Shown here: positions 11,059-22,667 of the stretch, piece by piece
Layout of the letters: each line of letters opens with the position of its first letter
How positions within the stretch are numbered: position 1 is the stretch's first letter
DNA from: Chamaecyparis obtusa
Taxonomy: Eukaryota; Streptophyta; Pinopsida; Cupressales; Cupressaceae
Direction: 5' to 3'
Assembly (NCBI GenBank): GCA_027943335.1
Contig: BSBK01002085.1
Location: 1,284,501 to 1,348,500 of the forward strand
DNA: 64,000 nt
Notes under the pieces: generated by a model
Told to the model about the DNA's origin: nothing
Seen by the model: the letters and a program-made list of their open reading frames with translations, nothing else
Databases searched by the model: none
Translations under genes and position numbers: made by a program

Positions 11059-13089
11059 TATTTATATTTCACCAGGTTTTACGTAAGGGACTGAATCACT
11101 TCTGTGACTGTGAATTTCTGTCACCACAATAACGTTTCTGATTTTCCAATACTTTTTGAACAATTTTGTAAACCAACTGTGAATTTCGGTTTGGAAGTCC
11201 CCGTTAAATCCTTTAACACAGTTCTGATACCGAATGCCTAAATTTTGAATATGAGATATCCTGTCTCAATCTTGACTGAAAATTTACTGTCAGAAGTATT
11301 TTTAGTTTATTCGATATATGTGTTCTTTAATGTCTCTAACCAGCGCATACATGGAAATTTCCAAGGATGCAAAATATAACCCAGGCAACAACTGATTCAG
11401 CAAAGGAAAGGAATGCCAACTGTAATTCCATTTCAATGTTACAATTTCTACTACCTCGTGAGTACCAACCAGGCATGTGTTCCACTCATACAATACCACT
11501 GAATTAAAGTGTATTATGGAATCACAACAACCTGTGTATCTTAATACGCACAGGTTCGATGAGGGTGGTGAGCCTTGGAACTTGCTGCTACACCAAGGTG
11601 GTTGCCGAGATCATGTACCCCGTCTTAGTATTACTAATGATGCTGAGGCCCTCAATCGAAGCTCAAGTATTGTCGTTCTTCATTGTCTTGATACCCGACT
11701 TCTCCAAGTAACTTCTACTCGCTGCTGGTGCCGTTTGTCAAGTTGCGTGTCTCAAAATAGCATTACATGCTGAGGACGAAGGTCTCCAAAATGCGGATGT
11801 TGAATAAATCTTCTGCTAACAAGAGGTTACAATCAACTGTTGCGCTGACCAAGATAACCTCGATATTAATCACTGTCGGTAGAATAAAGACCGAGCTTAG
11901 TGTTAGAGCTCGCACATTAATGAATCATTGCAGGTTCATATTTCCCCGCTCCAAACAATGATTGCCTTTAGTTTTCGCAGAGCTAGCTTCTGCTGTGAGG
12001 CACGACCCATGTGTGGAATCCGATAATTTTAATCTTCTCTGTGAGTGCAAGAGGCTGCCCGCTAATCCCCTGCAGTGGTGTCGTGAGTGTCTAAGGACTC
12101 CCACATTGTGCGGTGGTGATGTTGAGAGCCAGCTTATACGCATAGGCTCGCACTCCTTCTTGGGTGCACCAACCGTTTTGAATACCAGTTCAACGCATTT
12201 AGGAAAGAACGTGTGAGTCTTGATCGGAGGGGTGTGCTAAGCTACGCATCAATGGTGTCTTCCATTCCTTTCCCCAACACAAGCTCCCCTCACTGAATGC
12301 CATGAGTAAGGGTCTCGATAGGGAGAACGTGTTCAGGAAGATAGACTTTCGTCACACAAAATGGGACCCGTGTTGAAAACTGAGCTGGGTCGTCTCTTGC
12401 GAACATACGCCTAATGCATATAGCGTGGTTGCATAGGAGCGCTGCAATCCCAGTTGTAGGTCGTGCACGTGACGGACAGAGGCAGTGTGAAGTAGTAAGT
12501 GCATAGCCGCTTTTACTTCGGTTACTTGATACAACCCGAGCTTCTTCTGGTGCTGTTAGAGATAGGCACAACCGATAGGAGTGACACCTATTGATAATAA
12601 AGAGTGGTCGCCTAGGAGTGCTGCAATCCCAATTAGCAGGTTACGCACGTGCTAGACAGAGGCCGTGTGAAACAAGGGAACACAGTTCGCCTAGAAATAT
12701 ATTGAAACTGGACGTCTTGAACAGTGTTGTTCCTGCTATTGTTAAGAAGATGCAATTTGAACTATGCCTGTAGGTGAGGCGTCCGGTAGCAAGTCCAGTG
12801 CCAAGCATAAACAGTATCAGATGTGAATGAAATGTTACTTGCCAACCTCCTTGTGGACAAGGTATAATAACAGGACTGGTTCGAATCCTAGTAGCAATCT
12901 GCCGGAAGTAATAAAGATTACTAACAACCTTTATCCCTGAATCTTTACTAACAACTGTTTCCCTTTCTTCATTAACAAACCGAAGCTTTCCAGAAATTGA
13001 TTTCTGTAAATATCTATGTAGAAGAACGCTTCACAAAAATCTTTGTGAATTTGTTACTGAAAAGAACCTCACAAGCTGGCAAGATGCTA
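11059..13089 (-). other. 5' internal region of the LTR element, non-coding
   Basis: It lies between the primer site and the first ATG of the PDS5-like frame. It is less AT-rich than the surrounding intron. A local duplication is visible: motifs around 12421-12490 (gcataggagcgctgcaatcc, cgtgcacgtgacggacagagg) recur around 12606-12666 in diverged form. Short open frames on both strands carry no recognisable domain. Confidence 0.5.
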
Positions 13090-13102
13090 GGCTCTGATAC
13101 CA
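13090..13102 (-). other. Primer-binding site (initiator tRNA-Met type)
   Basis: On the minus strand the sequence TGGTATCAGAGCC lies one base inside the 5' LTR. This is the standard tRNA-Met primer site of plant LTR retrotransposons and fixes the element's orientation as minus. Confidence 0.9.
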
Positions 13103-13103
13103 C

Positions 13104-13972
13104 TGAAATGACCCTAACCAACCATTCTCTGATTTTTACAAATAAATCTCATGCAGACTTGAAACAAACAATAACATGCAAATAAATAGTAGATATATTC
13201 GAATAACCAACAGATATAATCTTATTGAACTTCTCAGAAAATGGTATGTATTATACAACAGCAATACAAAACCATAGATTACAACATCCCAATTTGAAAT
13301 ACAACAAATAACAGTAAGTCTGGATGATAAGAACCTGTAAAACAATGGCGAACTTTGATGTGAATCCGCACCGGAGATGAATCGGGTTTCCGTTCAATCC
13401 ACCAAGAAATACTGAAGGTTTCCGTCCTCAGATTTCAGATTCGATAGCTGAAACTTCTCGAATTCTCAATGAGAGATAAAATCCATAAACTGAAGCATAC
13501 ACAATGAGACTCCAAACCTCCTCTTATGGCTGCAGCTGTGACTCTTCAGTTTCCCCATTGTGTCTCTTCATATTCCCATTCTGTCTTTTTATAATTCCAC
13601 TTTAAGTCACTTTTAAATAAATATGACCGTTGAGTTATAAAGTGAAATAATAAATAAAGTGAGGAATCTTCCGGCATTAAAACGGAGGCTCAAACGAGCT
13701 TGGAGGACGACGTATGATAGCTTGCTGGAAAGCTCTTGGCGAGATGCTCCAAGTCCACTACTGAGAAGCCAAGAATTCTGAACCTTGCTGACTTACTATA
13801 AATAGTAAGTATCTTGGAAACCTATGGAAACTGCTCCGATTGGCCTGAAACTGAAATCACCTAGGCCAATCATCTCCTTGAGCACTGCCATGCCTCGGTT
13901 AGCCCTCTGGACCAAGATAAAAAGGCTAACGATACGGCACAAAATAATGTACCCCAAAAAGGGGACATTACA
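13104..13972 (-). repeat. 5' LTR of the PDS5-carrying retrotransposon
   Basis: This LTR of 869 bp is intact and, read on the minus strand, starts TGTAATGTCCCC and ends TTTCA. It aligns along its whole length with the two separated pieces of the other LTR (3477-4162 and 8089-8239). It carries about 32 bp near 13391-13422 that are absent from the left copy; the segment sits between direct GTTTCCG repeats, so slippage deletion or duplication is likely. Open frames such as 13136-13345 and 13824-14123 are LTR sequence, not genes. Confidence 0.88.
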
Positions 13973-13977
13973 TCTAC

Positions 13978-14646
13978 CTAGTGGGGTGCTTGCATCTGCC
14001 CTCCCTATTCATGTGCTCGCTATAGGGTGCGTGTATATACTCCTTTCTAAGCCCAAGAGTAGACACTTACCCTCTTGGCCCCAAGTGGCAGGCGCATTGG
14101 ACATCCATCATGGGGTGGTCTAGTTAGATTGGTGATCTCATATCCGCTCCCCTTTTGTGCATTTCCTTCTCTTCTCCACATGATTGCTTGCTGGTTAGGG
14201 ATAGCTTAATGATTTAGAATATGCATTTCACATATCACACAAGAATTATTGATTCTACTATTTCATACCACTATACTTGTAGTATATAGTATTATTGCAG
14301 GTTATGTATTTTAAGTCTTCTGTGGTATTTAAGACAGATTCGATTTGATGCTGTTTCCCTCTTTGAATGCTGAACACTGCTCTCTTGGCTGAGTGCTATT
14401 GTTGAATGGTTCGATCTGTATTTTATTGCTGAAGATTCTTTGCTCTCTTACGAGGATCGATGTTAATTGTATTGATTTCCTTCATGATCTGCATGTTCTA
14501 CCCTTCAAACCTGCATACTCTTATTCCAAATCTGCATACATGTATTTCTTTAAGATCTGCCTGAATTCTTCATGAGTATTTGCACATGTTCTGCACTCAT
14601 ACAAGGCTGCATATGTTTTTTAATATTGATCTGAAAGGCTCTTTTA
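13978..14646 (+). repeat. Host LTR sequence resumed after the insertion
   Basis: It begins after the TCTAC duplication. Positions about 14048-14125 duplicate 3400-3476. Further right it becomes ordinary AT-rich intron-like sequence with no coding frame, and the end of the host LTR could not be located. Confidence 0.4.
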
Positions 14647-15456
14647 GTTTTATGACAAATTATAGGCAACTCATGATACTCACCAAGTTCTTACACTATA
14701 ACTTCATGGTGTCTGAGCTTTGTATTCTAAAATCTTGTGACATTTCAGCAATCCTTTTGTTTTGTTTTTACTAGTGTCTTACCAAAGCAATTTACAGAAT
14801 TCTGAAATATATGAGTGCGAAACTCATGTTTGCAGAAAGAAGGGCTTTGATAATCTAAAACATCCACCCCTTTTTAGTTGGAATTCAAGAATATGGATCT
14901 AGAAACATTTATAAGTACTTACACATGGAATAAAACACATCAGACATAAGACATGCATTAGGGAAGCACACATACACATGAAGTAATCATGAAGCAAACA
15001 TATAAATTCACAGATGATGCAAAGCTCATCTTTAATTACACGAGGCATAGACATATATAAACGTAAGGTATAGAGCATGCACTGAAGGCATGAAGCATCC
15101 TCGTAAGACGCAAGACACACAACTACATGCAAAGCATGAATTATACACATGAATATGCGCAAGGCATGAATCATACACATGAATACACATAAGGCATGAA
15201 TCATACGCATGAATATACGTAAGGCATGAAGTATATACATGCATAAGCATAAGATATAAAGTATACACATGAAGCATAAATACATGTAAGGCATGAAGCA
15301 ATACACATAAATACACACAAGGCGTTAAGCATAAATACATGGAAGGCATGAAGTATATACAATAAGGCATTAAGTATACACATGAATAGAGGAATGAAGT
15401 ATACACAAGGTATAGTTGAGAAAATATACATATAAAATATCCAGGTGGTTAGCCCG
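14647..15456. repeat. Direct repeat (copy 1) and minisatellite
   Basis: The first 365 bp or so, from gttttatgacaaattatagg, recur at 17197-17541. From about 15010 to 15420 short units built on gcatgaa, tacacatgaa and acataagg are tandemly reiterated with drift. Overlapping open frames in this zone on the minus strand (14899-15470) translate to Cys/Tyr/Met-rich repeats and are by-products of the minisatellite. Confidence 0.75.
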
Positions 15457-17087
15457 TGAAAGATCCCCAACCAAATCTGATCTAAATTTTTCTGATTTTG
15501 ATGTTTGCTGATTAAATATTTTGGTGTTTGTTTGCAAGTGTTTGGGTTGTGTTTTCAATGCCAATGATAGTTTAACAGTAAAGTTTTACCATGAAACCAT
15601 AGCAACAAATAATGCTTTGAACCAAAATTCAAATTTATAATAGGACTGATATAAATTCTGAGGATCTGATTTATTTAGAACAGCAAGGCAATTATTTTAG
15701 AATTTAGAGTATTGAATCACCAAGAACAAGAGTTTGCATACTCGGAGTCCAATGCTCAACCAAAGGAGGATTTTTATTGATGAATTCAATGTAGATTTCT
15801 CTATAAGAGCATCCAACTTACAAAAGTGGCTCCAACTGATTTTATTTGCAACTACAATAATTATTGAAAACAAATATTGAAAGAAACAATGGAATTTCTA
15901 AACTCTACGTCTGGCATGCACACAAATTTGTTGAATCAAACTGGAAATTTCCCAATGTGTCAAACAAGCTGATCCACAAAGTCTCCCTGATGCCTGATGA
16001 ATCCCAAATTTGCTGCTGATAATTATTGATCAAGAAATCGGCACAAACTCCAATGTTTTTCCTAGTTGGTTGGCTTGCAGGAGTGGTACGACTAGAATTA
16101 GGGAATTTTAATCCTTCAATTCTGCTCATAAGTCAACTTATATCTGTTGCAAGCAATTCCCTTGCAAAAATTTTATTAAACAATGCCCAAATGACCTCTT
16201 GGTGACTTCCTTATTTATTAAATAATTCTGATCTGAATACACCAACCCTAGAAAGCTTATTGCTGTAAGAAAATATGTGAAATTCCCTTGTAAACCATCC
16301 AATGTAGTACAAATGGAAACAATGTGTAGATCCCCCTCAATGGTGAACTGGGTTTTCGTCCAATTCACAATTTTCCAAGGGTTTCTGCCCTCAGAAAACA
16401 CCTGGCAAGAGCTACTCTGTGAAAGAATTCTAAAATTGATCTCATAATAATGAAATGATGCCTCCTCATGTTACTTTATTGACTTCAAACCACTTGGCCC
16501 TTTTAGGGTTTCCACTTTATTTAATTAAGTTTATTTTTATTTATGTGTTAATACTCCTCAATGGCCCCCTTTTTAAACTAACATTATCTCCCTAGGACAA
16601 GGGGTCCTTTTATTTTTTTAATAATTTATTATAAAGTGACATTATTAATCACTTTATTTTATTAAATATTAAAGTCAATACTTCAATACTTAATTTTTAT
16701 TTAAACCCCATCACCTGGCCATCCCAAACGGAAAATTGATGATGGATGTGCCATCCCGGTGATGTCTAAATATAATAGGTGAACTGACAGTCCTCTCCTA
16801 AAAATTAGGGATCCTCCCTTAAAAATAGGAACTGCAACCAAAGCCTGCAGAATGATTGCTGAGGTTTCCTAATGCGTTCTAGTCAGCTCCCAGTCAATCC
16901 CTAAAAAATAGGAACCCCTCCTAAAAATTAGGAGACTGTCTTAAACTGTCCAAAATGGCTTATAAAGCTCTCTGCTAAGCTCCACAACCCTTTGTTGGGT
17001 CCCTTAACCACTCTGCTGACCTACGCGAACCCAAGATTATAGGCCAACCTCTGCTGTAGTTTGAACTGCCTAAGGAAGGACATTACA
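15457..17087 (-). mobile_element. Solo LTR, 1.63 kb
   Basis: The plus-strand left end is TGAAAGATCCCC and the right end GGACATTACA. The length (1631 bp) and the internal segment gttgtgttttcaatgc match the better-defined solo LTR at 35257-36891. The flanks GCCCG and ACCTG agree at 3 of 5 positions and differ only by transitions, consistent with an aged duplication. It split an older direct-repeat pair (14647-15011 and 17197-17541). Confidence 0.6.
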
Positions 17088-17092
17088 ACCTG

Positions 17093-18031
17093 GTCAAAAA
17101 CACATTTGACACGAGCAGTTAAATGCACACATAGAAATGCAATGTTGGCCTACTTGATTTGATTTTTGATTTTCTTGTGATGAGGCTTTTCCTTCATGTT
17201 TTATGACAAATTATAGGAATTTACTATACTCACCAAGTTCTTACACTATCACTTAATGGTGTTTGAGCTTTGTATTCTCACACCCTGTGACATTTTCAGC
17301 AATCACTATGCTGTTTTTACTTGCGTTTACCCAAGTTATTTAGGGAATTCTGAAGTATATGAGCATGAGACTCATGTTAGCAGGAAGAAAGTCTTTCACG
17401 ATATAAATTATGCACCCCATTTTAATTGAAATGCAAGAAAATGGATCTAGAAATAGTCATAAGTACTCACACATGGAATAAGCCTCTGGAAAGCATGCAT
17501 ACACACAAAGTAATCATGAAGCAAACATATAAACACAGAAGAAATACCATATCCGTAGCCGTAGCTGTATCCGTATCCATGCAACTTTGGTTCTTTGCTA
17601 TGGTGGGCGTTCATCTGTAAAATATTGACAGAAGATTCCTACTCATGTTAGATATTGTGGAAACCATTTTAAATTATCTTATATCTTGTAGTGTTTCTAG
17701 CCTATCTTTTTTAAGGATGGGAATATCTTTTAATTGTATTGTATCTTCATTACAAGTTCCATATCACAGGACTATTTCTTGAGCGATTTTTCTTTTGATC
17801 TTATTAGCAGAGACATATACTCCATAATTTTAAGTCGCATTGACAATAATCTGGTGGTTGTATGTGTCAAAATTGCATATTTGGAGAAGAAATTCCTCTT
17901 ATGTGAAACTTATATTTTCTGTGTACTTGATGCCGTAAAATTGTGTTAAAGGATTAATTGATTGTTTTTGTTGGAAGTAAATTGCCATTTCTATTGAAGT
18001 GAATTTGAAACATCCATCTATTTGTATGCAG
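17093..18031. repeat. Intron remainder with direct repeat copy 2
   Basis: 17197-17541 repeats 14647-15011. A short run of ccgtagccgtagctgtatccg lies near 17550. The rest up to the exon B acceptor is AT-rich intron with a polypyrimidine-containing 3' end. Confidence 0.6.
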
Positions 18032-18208
18032 AAAGCCCATGTGCAGCAGTTCATGGAAACTGAAGATTCATTAAATAAAGCTGCAGAGGCAAGAAAGGCC
18101 AGTGAGAAGCTGATAAGACGAATGCATGGCAGTGACAATGGAGATGCAGGTTATTCATACGCTGTTGGTGACAACATTCAAAGCTCGGGAGGCCTGAGAC
18201 AATTTGAG
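18032..18208 (+). CDS. AUG5: AUGMIN subunit 5, exon B
   Basis: The exon has 59 codons in phase 0 at both ends, from [20 protein letters not shown] to GGLRQFE. It follows the RQ end of exon A exactly as in other plant AUG5 proteins (RQ|KAHVQQF). The acceptor is ttgtatgcag and the donor gag|gtgcac. The composition (charged, heptad-like, KLIRRMHGS) fits the coiled-coil HAUS5 fold. It is separated from exon A by a 16.5-kb intron full of nested retroelements and from exon C by a 12.1-kb intron, yet the frame is intact. Confidence 0.93.
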
Positions 18209-18850
18209 GTGCACTGAATCATCTTTAGGTGTCTGTTAAGTATTGACTGTTTGTTTCTCTCTTGTTCTTAACATGATATTTTATGTTGGTGAATGTATGG
18301 GCAAGATTGTGCTTGGCATGGATTACAACATAAAAAACCCAAAAATATACTGTTGTTGAAGATGGCATTTTAGGTACTTCCAACGCCAGGGATTGCTTTT
18401 GAAAACTGTGCAATCTTTAATCATATGAAAAGAGATGAAATAAGCTGTGTCTCTATGAGCACCAGTCAATTTATGAAATGGATCTTCAGGAAACAAGGAA
18501 ATGCCTGGGGATAACATGCTAAAATTGTACAATTATGTTTTAGTGGAAGCGAATGGAAAATTAAATAGACTAAGCATCTCAAAGTTTTGGGGTAAGGTGA
18601 TGCAGGGATGGCATAACATGTTTCAATCATGGACAATGTTTTCTGGACTTTGGGGAAGGCAGTTTTATTTTTGGATTTTGGGGATGGCAAACTCTTTAAT
18701 TCGAATTCTGGGCAGGACAATTTTTTTTTACGGGATTTTGTATATGACACTTTTTAACAGATTTTTGGGGTGGCAGGGGAACAGCTATCAAAACAAATTG
18801 AAATACAATAAGATAAAAAATGCCGAAATGAAACAATCATGTTTCAATCC
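18209..18850. other. AUG5 intron, no recognised feature
   Basis: Sequence immediately after exon B. It contains four loosely repeated ttttggg-rich phrases around 18580-18775 (gggatggc, ggggtggc, gggcaggac), possibly a decayed short tandem repeat. No gene is visible. Confidence 0.5.
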
Positions 18851-18854
18851 ACAG

Positions 18855-19575
18855 GGTCAATCCGAAAAAGATAAATATTACCATAAACAACTGCAATCAG
18901 ACTAGCATTAACTACCAATTTAAAAATATGTAGTTGTACATATCAAATCTGTAGAATGCAAATATCTGTCCTTTCCTATGTGTGCATTGGGAAGAGGATG
19001 CCCTTGGGGAACCATCTTCCATGGTGGTTCAAGTCCTAGAGTACCCTGGATATCCGGAGTGTCACTCAGATCCAGGGGTGTGGCCTCTTGCAACACTGCA
19101 TAGGGCAGATAAAACATGGGGTCAATCCAACAAAGATAAATATTACCATAAACAACTACAATCAGACTAGCATTAACTACTAATCTAAAACTATGTAGAT
19201 GAACATTTCAAATCTGTAGAATGCAAATATCTGTCCTTTCCTATGTGTCCATTGGGATGAGGGTGCCTTTGGGGAACCATCTTCCATGGTGCTTATGCAG
19301 AAATCTGTGTCTTTATGATATCCAGAGGGTGCCCTAGAGTCCCCAGGATATCCAGAGGGTCACTCATATCCAGGGGTGTGGGCTCTTGCAACACTGCATA
19401 TGGCAGATAAAACGTAGGGTCAATCCAACAAAGATAAATATTACCATAAACAACTGCAATCAGACTAGAATTAACTACTAATCTAAATTATGTAGTTGTA
19501 CATTTCAAATCTGTAGAATGCAAATATATGTCCTTTCCTATGTATGTCCCTTGGGGAACCATCTTCCATAGTGGT
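18855..19575 (+). repeat. Tandem repeat, about 2.5 copies of a 265-300-bp unit
   Basis: The landmark gggtcaatcc-aacaaagataaatattaccataaac occurs at about 18855, 19120 and 19419. Each unit then carries aatctgtagaatgcaaatatctgtcctttcctatg and a ggggaaccatcttccatggtgg block. The second unit is longer through an internal repeat of ccagaggg(t)gcc and atatcc phrases. No coding potential was recognised. Confidence 0.85.
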
Positions 19576-20248
19576 TATGCAGAAATCTGTCTTTATGATA
19601 TGACACAAGCAGAGGGGATTGAAGGAAATAATGGATGGTTTTATTTGGGAGTCAGTGCACCAGATGAGAATATTTTGTGTGACTTTCTGAGTAGGTTTCC
19701 ATACAATGCTTGGATCAACTGTGCTGTGGCAACAAGTAATTGGAAATTTAGTTCTTTTTTTTTTACAGCAGTATTGGGAGGGACTTTTGATGGCTAATGG
19801 AAGGTATAGCTCCATATATGTATGGGGATAGACGATTAATTTTCCTAGGATTTAACAAAACTCGAGATACATATATTGGACTCAAGGGAAATAAGGGATG
19901 TTTTACTTAGAGCTGGTGTTTACTAGATGATAGTGCTTTGTTGAACCGTCAGAGTAGGTCCAGCACACATATTAATTGATTAGAGAGTAGTATTGGAAGG
20001 AGCTTTTAATTGCTGATATAAGGTGCAGATATACATGTTTAAGGGATAATAAATCAGTCTTTAGATTTTCTGAAATCTCAAGAGAGACATGTGAATTGTC
20101 AAGCTATGTTGCTGGTTTGGGTTATGCAGTTTGCTGATTTTTTTCACTTGGTTTTGTATGGCTTGATTTAGCTGATATATAATGAATATGGTATACATAA
20201 AAAAAGTATAATAATTTATTTAATATAAATACATCATATATTATGTAG

Positions 20249-20311
<63 letters not shown>

Positions 20312-21120
20312 CAACACAACACAGCAAAATTTAAGTTTGAAAAAATCACATTTTTAAATTTAAAAATAGGGGTGGGTGGGCCCCCAAGGACTTCCCCATC
20401 CCATTAAACAACAACAAAAAGAAAAAAATCTCATTTTAACATTTGCAAACTTGTTGAAGATTAACAGTTGAAAAAGGAGAGAACATCAGTTGAAATAAGA
20501 GGCTAGGGCTTTAAATCAACTACACTAGAGGTAAGTTTTTCAGTTGACGTTGGTTTTTTCAATTTGTTTTGCATTTTTAAATTTTTCTCAAATTTTTTAA
20601 CACAAGGGGGGCATTTTGATTTTATTTTTTCTTTGATTTGAACTTGCAGCTCTCTTTTAAATTCTTAACCAAAAAAAAACCATGAGCAACAATGAGAGTA
20701 GTGGTAGTGAGGAGGTTGAAGTTCAAATCCAAGAAAAAAGGTAGAGATAGAACTCAAAAGTATGGCAATCATTAGGGGTTCTTTAGGGAGTGGTAGTGTA
20801 GTATGGCCAGTAAGTACAAACCCAGTTGAATGTCCTTTCAAACTCCTCAAAACTCATGGAAAAGGCCCATTTAACTCCAAAAAACCTCTTGTACAATTTG
20901 CACCACAAATCGACAAGGATAAGATTTTTTTATGGGGGAGTAGAGTATGTCAATGCCATTTGTGTAAAAGGAATTTAGGGGCAACTATATGAGAGTTTAT
21001 TATCATCTTTTGCTGATAGGTGGTCAAAGGGTGAAAAGGTTGTGGAAAAATAACATTAGTTGAAAAGATTGAGACAACTAGATTGCATAGGAAGGGTAGG
21101 CAAGAAAAAAAGGAATTGAT

Positions 21121-21162
<42 letters not shown>

Positions 21163-21249
21163 TTGTTTGCATTTGTATTCATGTGGTGAATGCAAGCTTC
21201 GCAATATAGATCACATAATTAAAGAAAACATTTATTTGGTAAACCCTAA
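19576..21249. other. Intron with TA and AC/AT microsatellites
   Basis: (TA)n runs at 20252-20309 and (AC)n then (AT)n at 21124-21162. Around 20681 an ATG frame begins MSNNESSGSEEVEVQIQEK but stops quickly, and its acidic serine-rich start resembles the start at 52760 in a hAT remnant. A further decayed transposon is possible but not shown. Confidence 0.5.
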
Positions 21250-21315
21250 CCCTAGTTTCTTTCAAATTGTGATTTTAGGGAAAATTCCAAGGCAAATTAG
21301 GGAGGGGACATTACA
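21250..21315 (-). mobile_element. LTR-end fragment of the TGTAATGTCC family
   Basis: Read on the minus strand it starts TGTAATGTCCCCTCCCTAAT and shares CCTAAAATCACAA with the LTR start at 3055 and with 28374-28430. No opposite end or target duplication was found. Confidence 0.4.
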
Positions 21316-21852
21316 ATGTCTAGTATAACGATTGGTAGTATTGAATTGAAAAATACCTTGAGTAAATTCTCATATCACAATGGACAAGTTCTAGTATGTC
21401 AACTCCCTCGATTGGATGGGCTTTACCATCATGGAAGTGTTTGGAAATGATTGACGACAATACTCTTCAATAATGCCAATACCTTAGAATGATTTAATGA
21501 AGAGGTATGTTCCTTTTCATGCTTCAAGCATAGTTGAAATACTCAGACTCAACAACTTCTTGCTAAGGCCCGGGAAAAAAACTTGGCAAAAACCTCGAAA
21601 ACATAAAAAATTGCTTAAAATTAATTAGAAATACATTTTTTTTTGCAAATTTCAACGAGGAGATGCATCTAAGAGTCAATAGTTGAGTAAACAAAAGAAA
21701 GAAGTTGAGTCTAGATATATTTAAATGCAAATTGGGTACAAAATGACATCCTCATGTGGAATGTTGAAGGCGGGTAGCCTAATAGTTTGAAGCAAAATTA
21801 AAATAGCAAATTGTCTTTGTAAAAATATAATTAAATACAACATCAAAATAGT

Positions 21853-22373
21853 CTACATCTTCCTCTTCCCCTTCCCACCAGCTCTAGTAAAAACTACGGG
21901 AGGGTTAGGGGGTCTAGTCATAGTAGTCCGTTGTGGTTGCGCCTCCTTGCTCAACACAATTGGCTGTGACTCGACCTCCATCTTGGATGTAGATGGTGCT
22001 GGCATTAGCAATGATTCCTCATCATCTTCAACCTCCTCTTCCTCAATGTTATCTAGTCCTAATCAGCCCTCGTCCTCCATAGCTTGCCCCTCCAAATCAT
22101 GGATCTCATCCTTTGTAAACAATGGAAGCTGCTCTTGTGATGTCCAATCATTGTAAGGATCTATGTCATTCAAATCAAGTGGACCAATTGGCGTTTCCTC
22201 TACCATGTGTGCAACCGAAGGTTATACTGCACAAAGACAAGGTCATTGAGGCGTTTCTGCGCTAACTTATTCCTCTTCTTTGCGTGGATGGCCTCGAACA
22301 AGCTCTAATTGCAACTTGGTCTAACATTAGAGCCAATGTTTCAATAGTCTTCACCTTGTTGGAGACATCCATG
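21853..22373 (-). pseudogene. hAT transposase C-terminal part (dimerisation region and acidic tail)
   Basis: The minus-strand reading gives SLFEAIHAKKRNKLAQKRLN followed by DLVFVQYNLRLHTW, the classic hAT C-terminal dimerisation block. It is followed by PLDLNDIDPYNDWTS, an acidic stretch and a basic end GGKGKRKM with stop at 21853. In-frame TAG codons replace the usual Trp before SLFEAIH and interrupt the tail, and a frame slip follows HTW. This joins directly to the DUF659 part across the LTR insertion. The transposase middle is missing. Confidence 0.82.
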
Positions 22374-22618
22374 TGTTGATGTTTGATCAGATTTAGGGTA
22401 TGTAATTCTTTAAAATTTTATGTATATATATTAGATAAATTCACAATAGAATGTTATCTAATCTTAGATAGATATAAGTATATCTTGATAATTTCTCCTT
22501 AGAATATTATCTTTATATATATTGATCTCCAAATTGATATTATATCAAATCACTTATTTGATATATATCAATATCATTATAATATAAATAATCTTCCTAT
22601 TAACTAATGTGTATAAAG

Positions 22619-22667
<49 letters not shown>

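Larger units (their letters stand above)
3477..13972 (-). mobile_element. Non-autonomous LTR retrotransposon with captured PDS5-like sequence, containing a nested insertion
   Basis: The outer ends are TGAAATGACC at the left and GGGGACATTACA at the right. They are flanked by the perfect 5-bp duplication TCTAC (3472-3476 and 13973-13977). On the minus strand the order is: 5' LTR (13972-13104), a primer-binding site complementary to initiator tRNA-Met, 4.9 kb of internal sequence, a purine-rich tract, and a 3' LTR split by a later insertion. No reverse transcriptase, RNase H or integrase motif is visible, so it would have needed another element's enzymes. The internal frames contain a PDS5-like region, a gag-type zinc knuckle and a 3' ORF of unknown nature. 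Confidence 0.9.

Noticed and set aside
13090..13102. Possible tRNA gene fragment
   Set aside because: Only the 13-nt primer-site complement is present, at the exact LTR edge; there is no tRNA fold.
15010..15420. Regularly spaced repeats reminiscent of a CRISPR array
   Set aside because: Units drift in length and sequence, there are no constant repeats with unique spacers, and the context is a plant intron.
14899..15564. Cluster of minus-strand open frames, Cys/Tyr/Met-rich, looking like small secreted or membrane peptides
   Set aside because: They are translations of the 15010-15420 minisatellite in different frames.
21241..21262. Short aaccctaaccctag run as an interstitial telomere repeat
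   Set aside because: Two units only, at an LTR-like end; the phrase is common in plant DNA.
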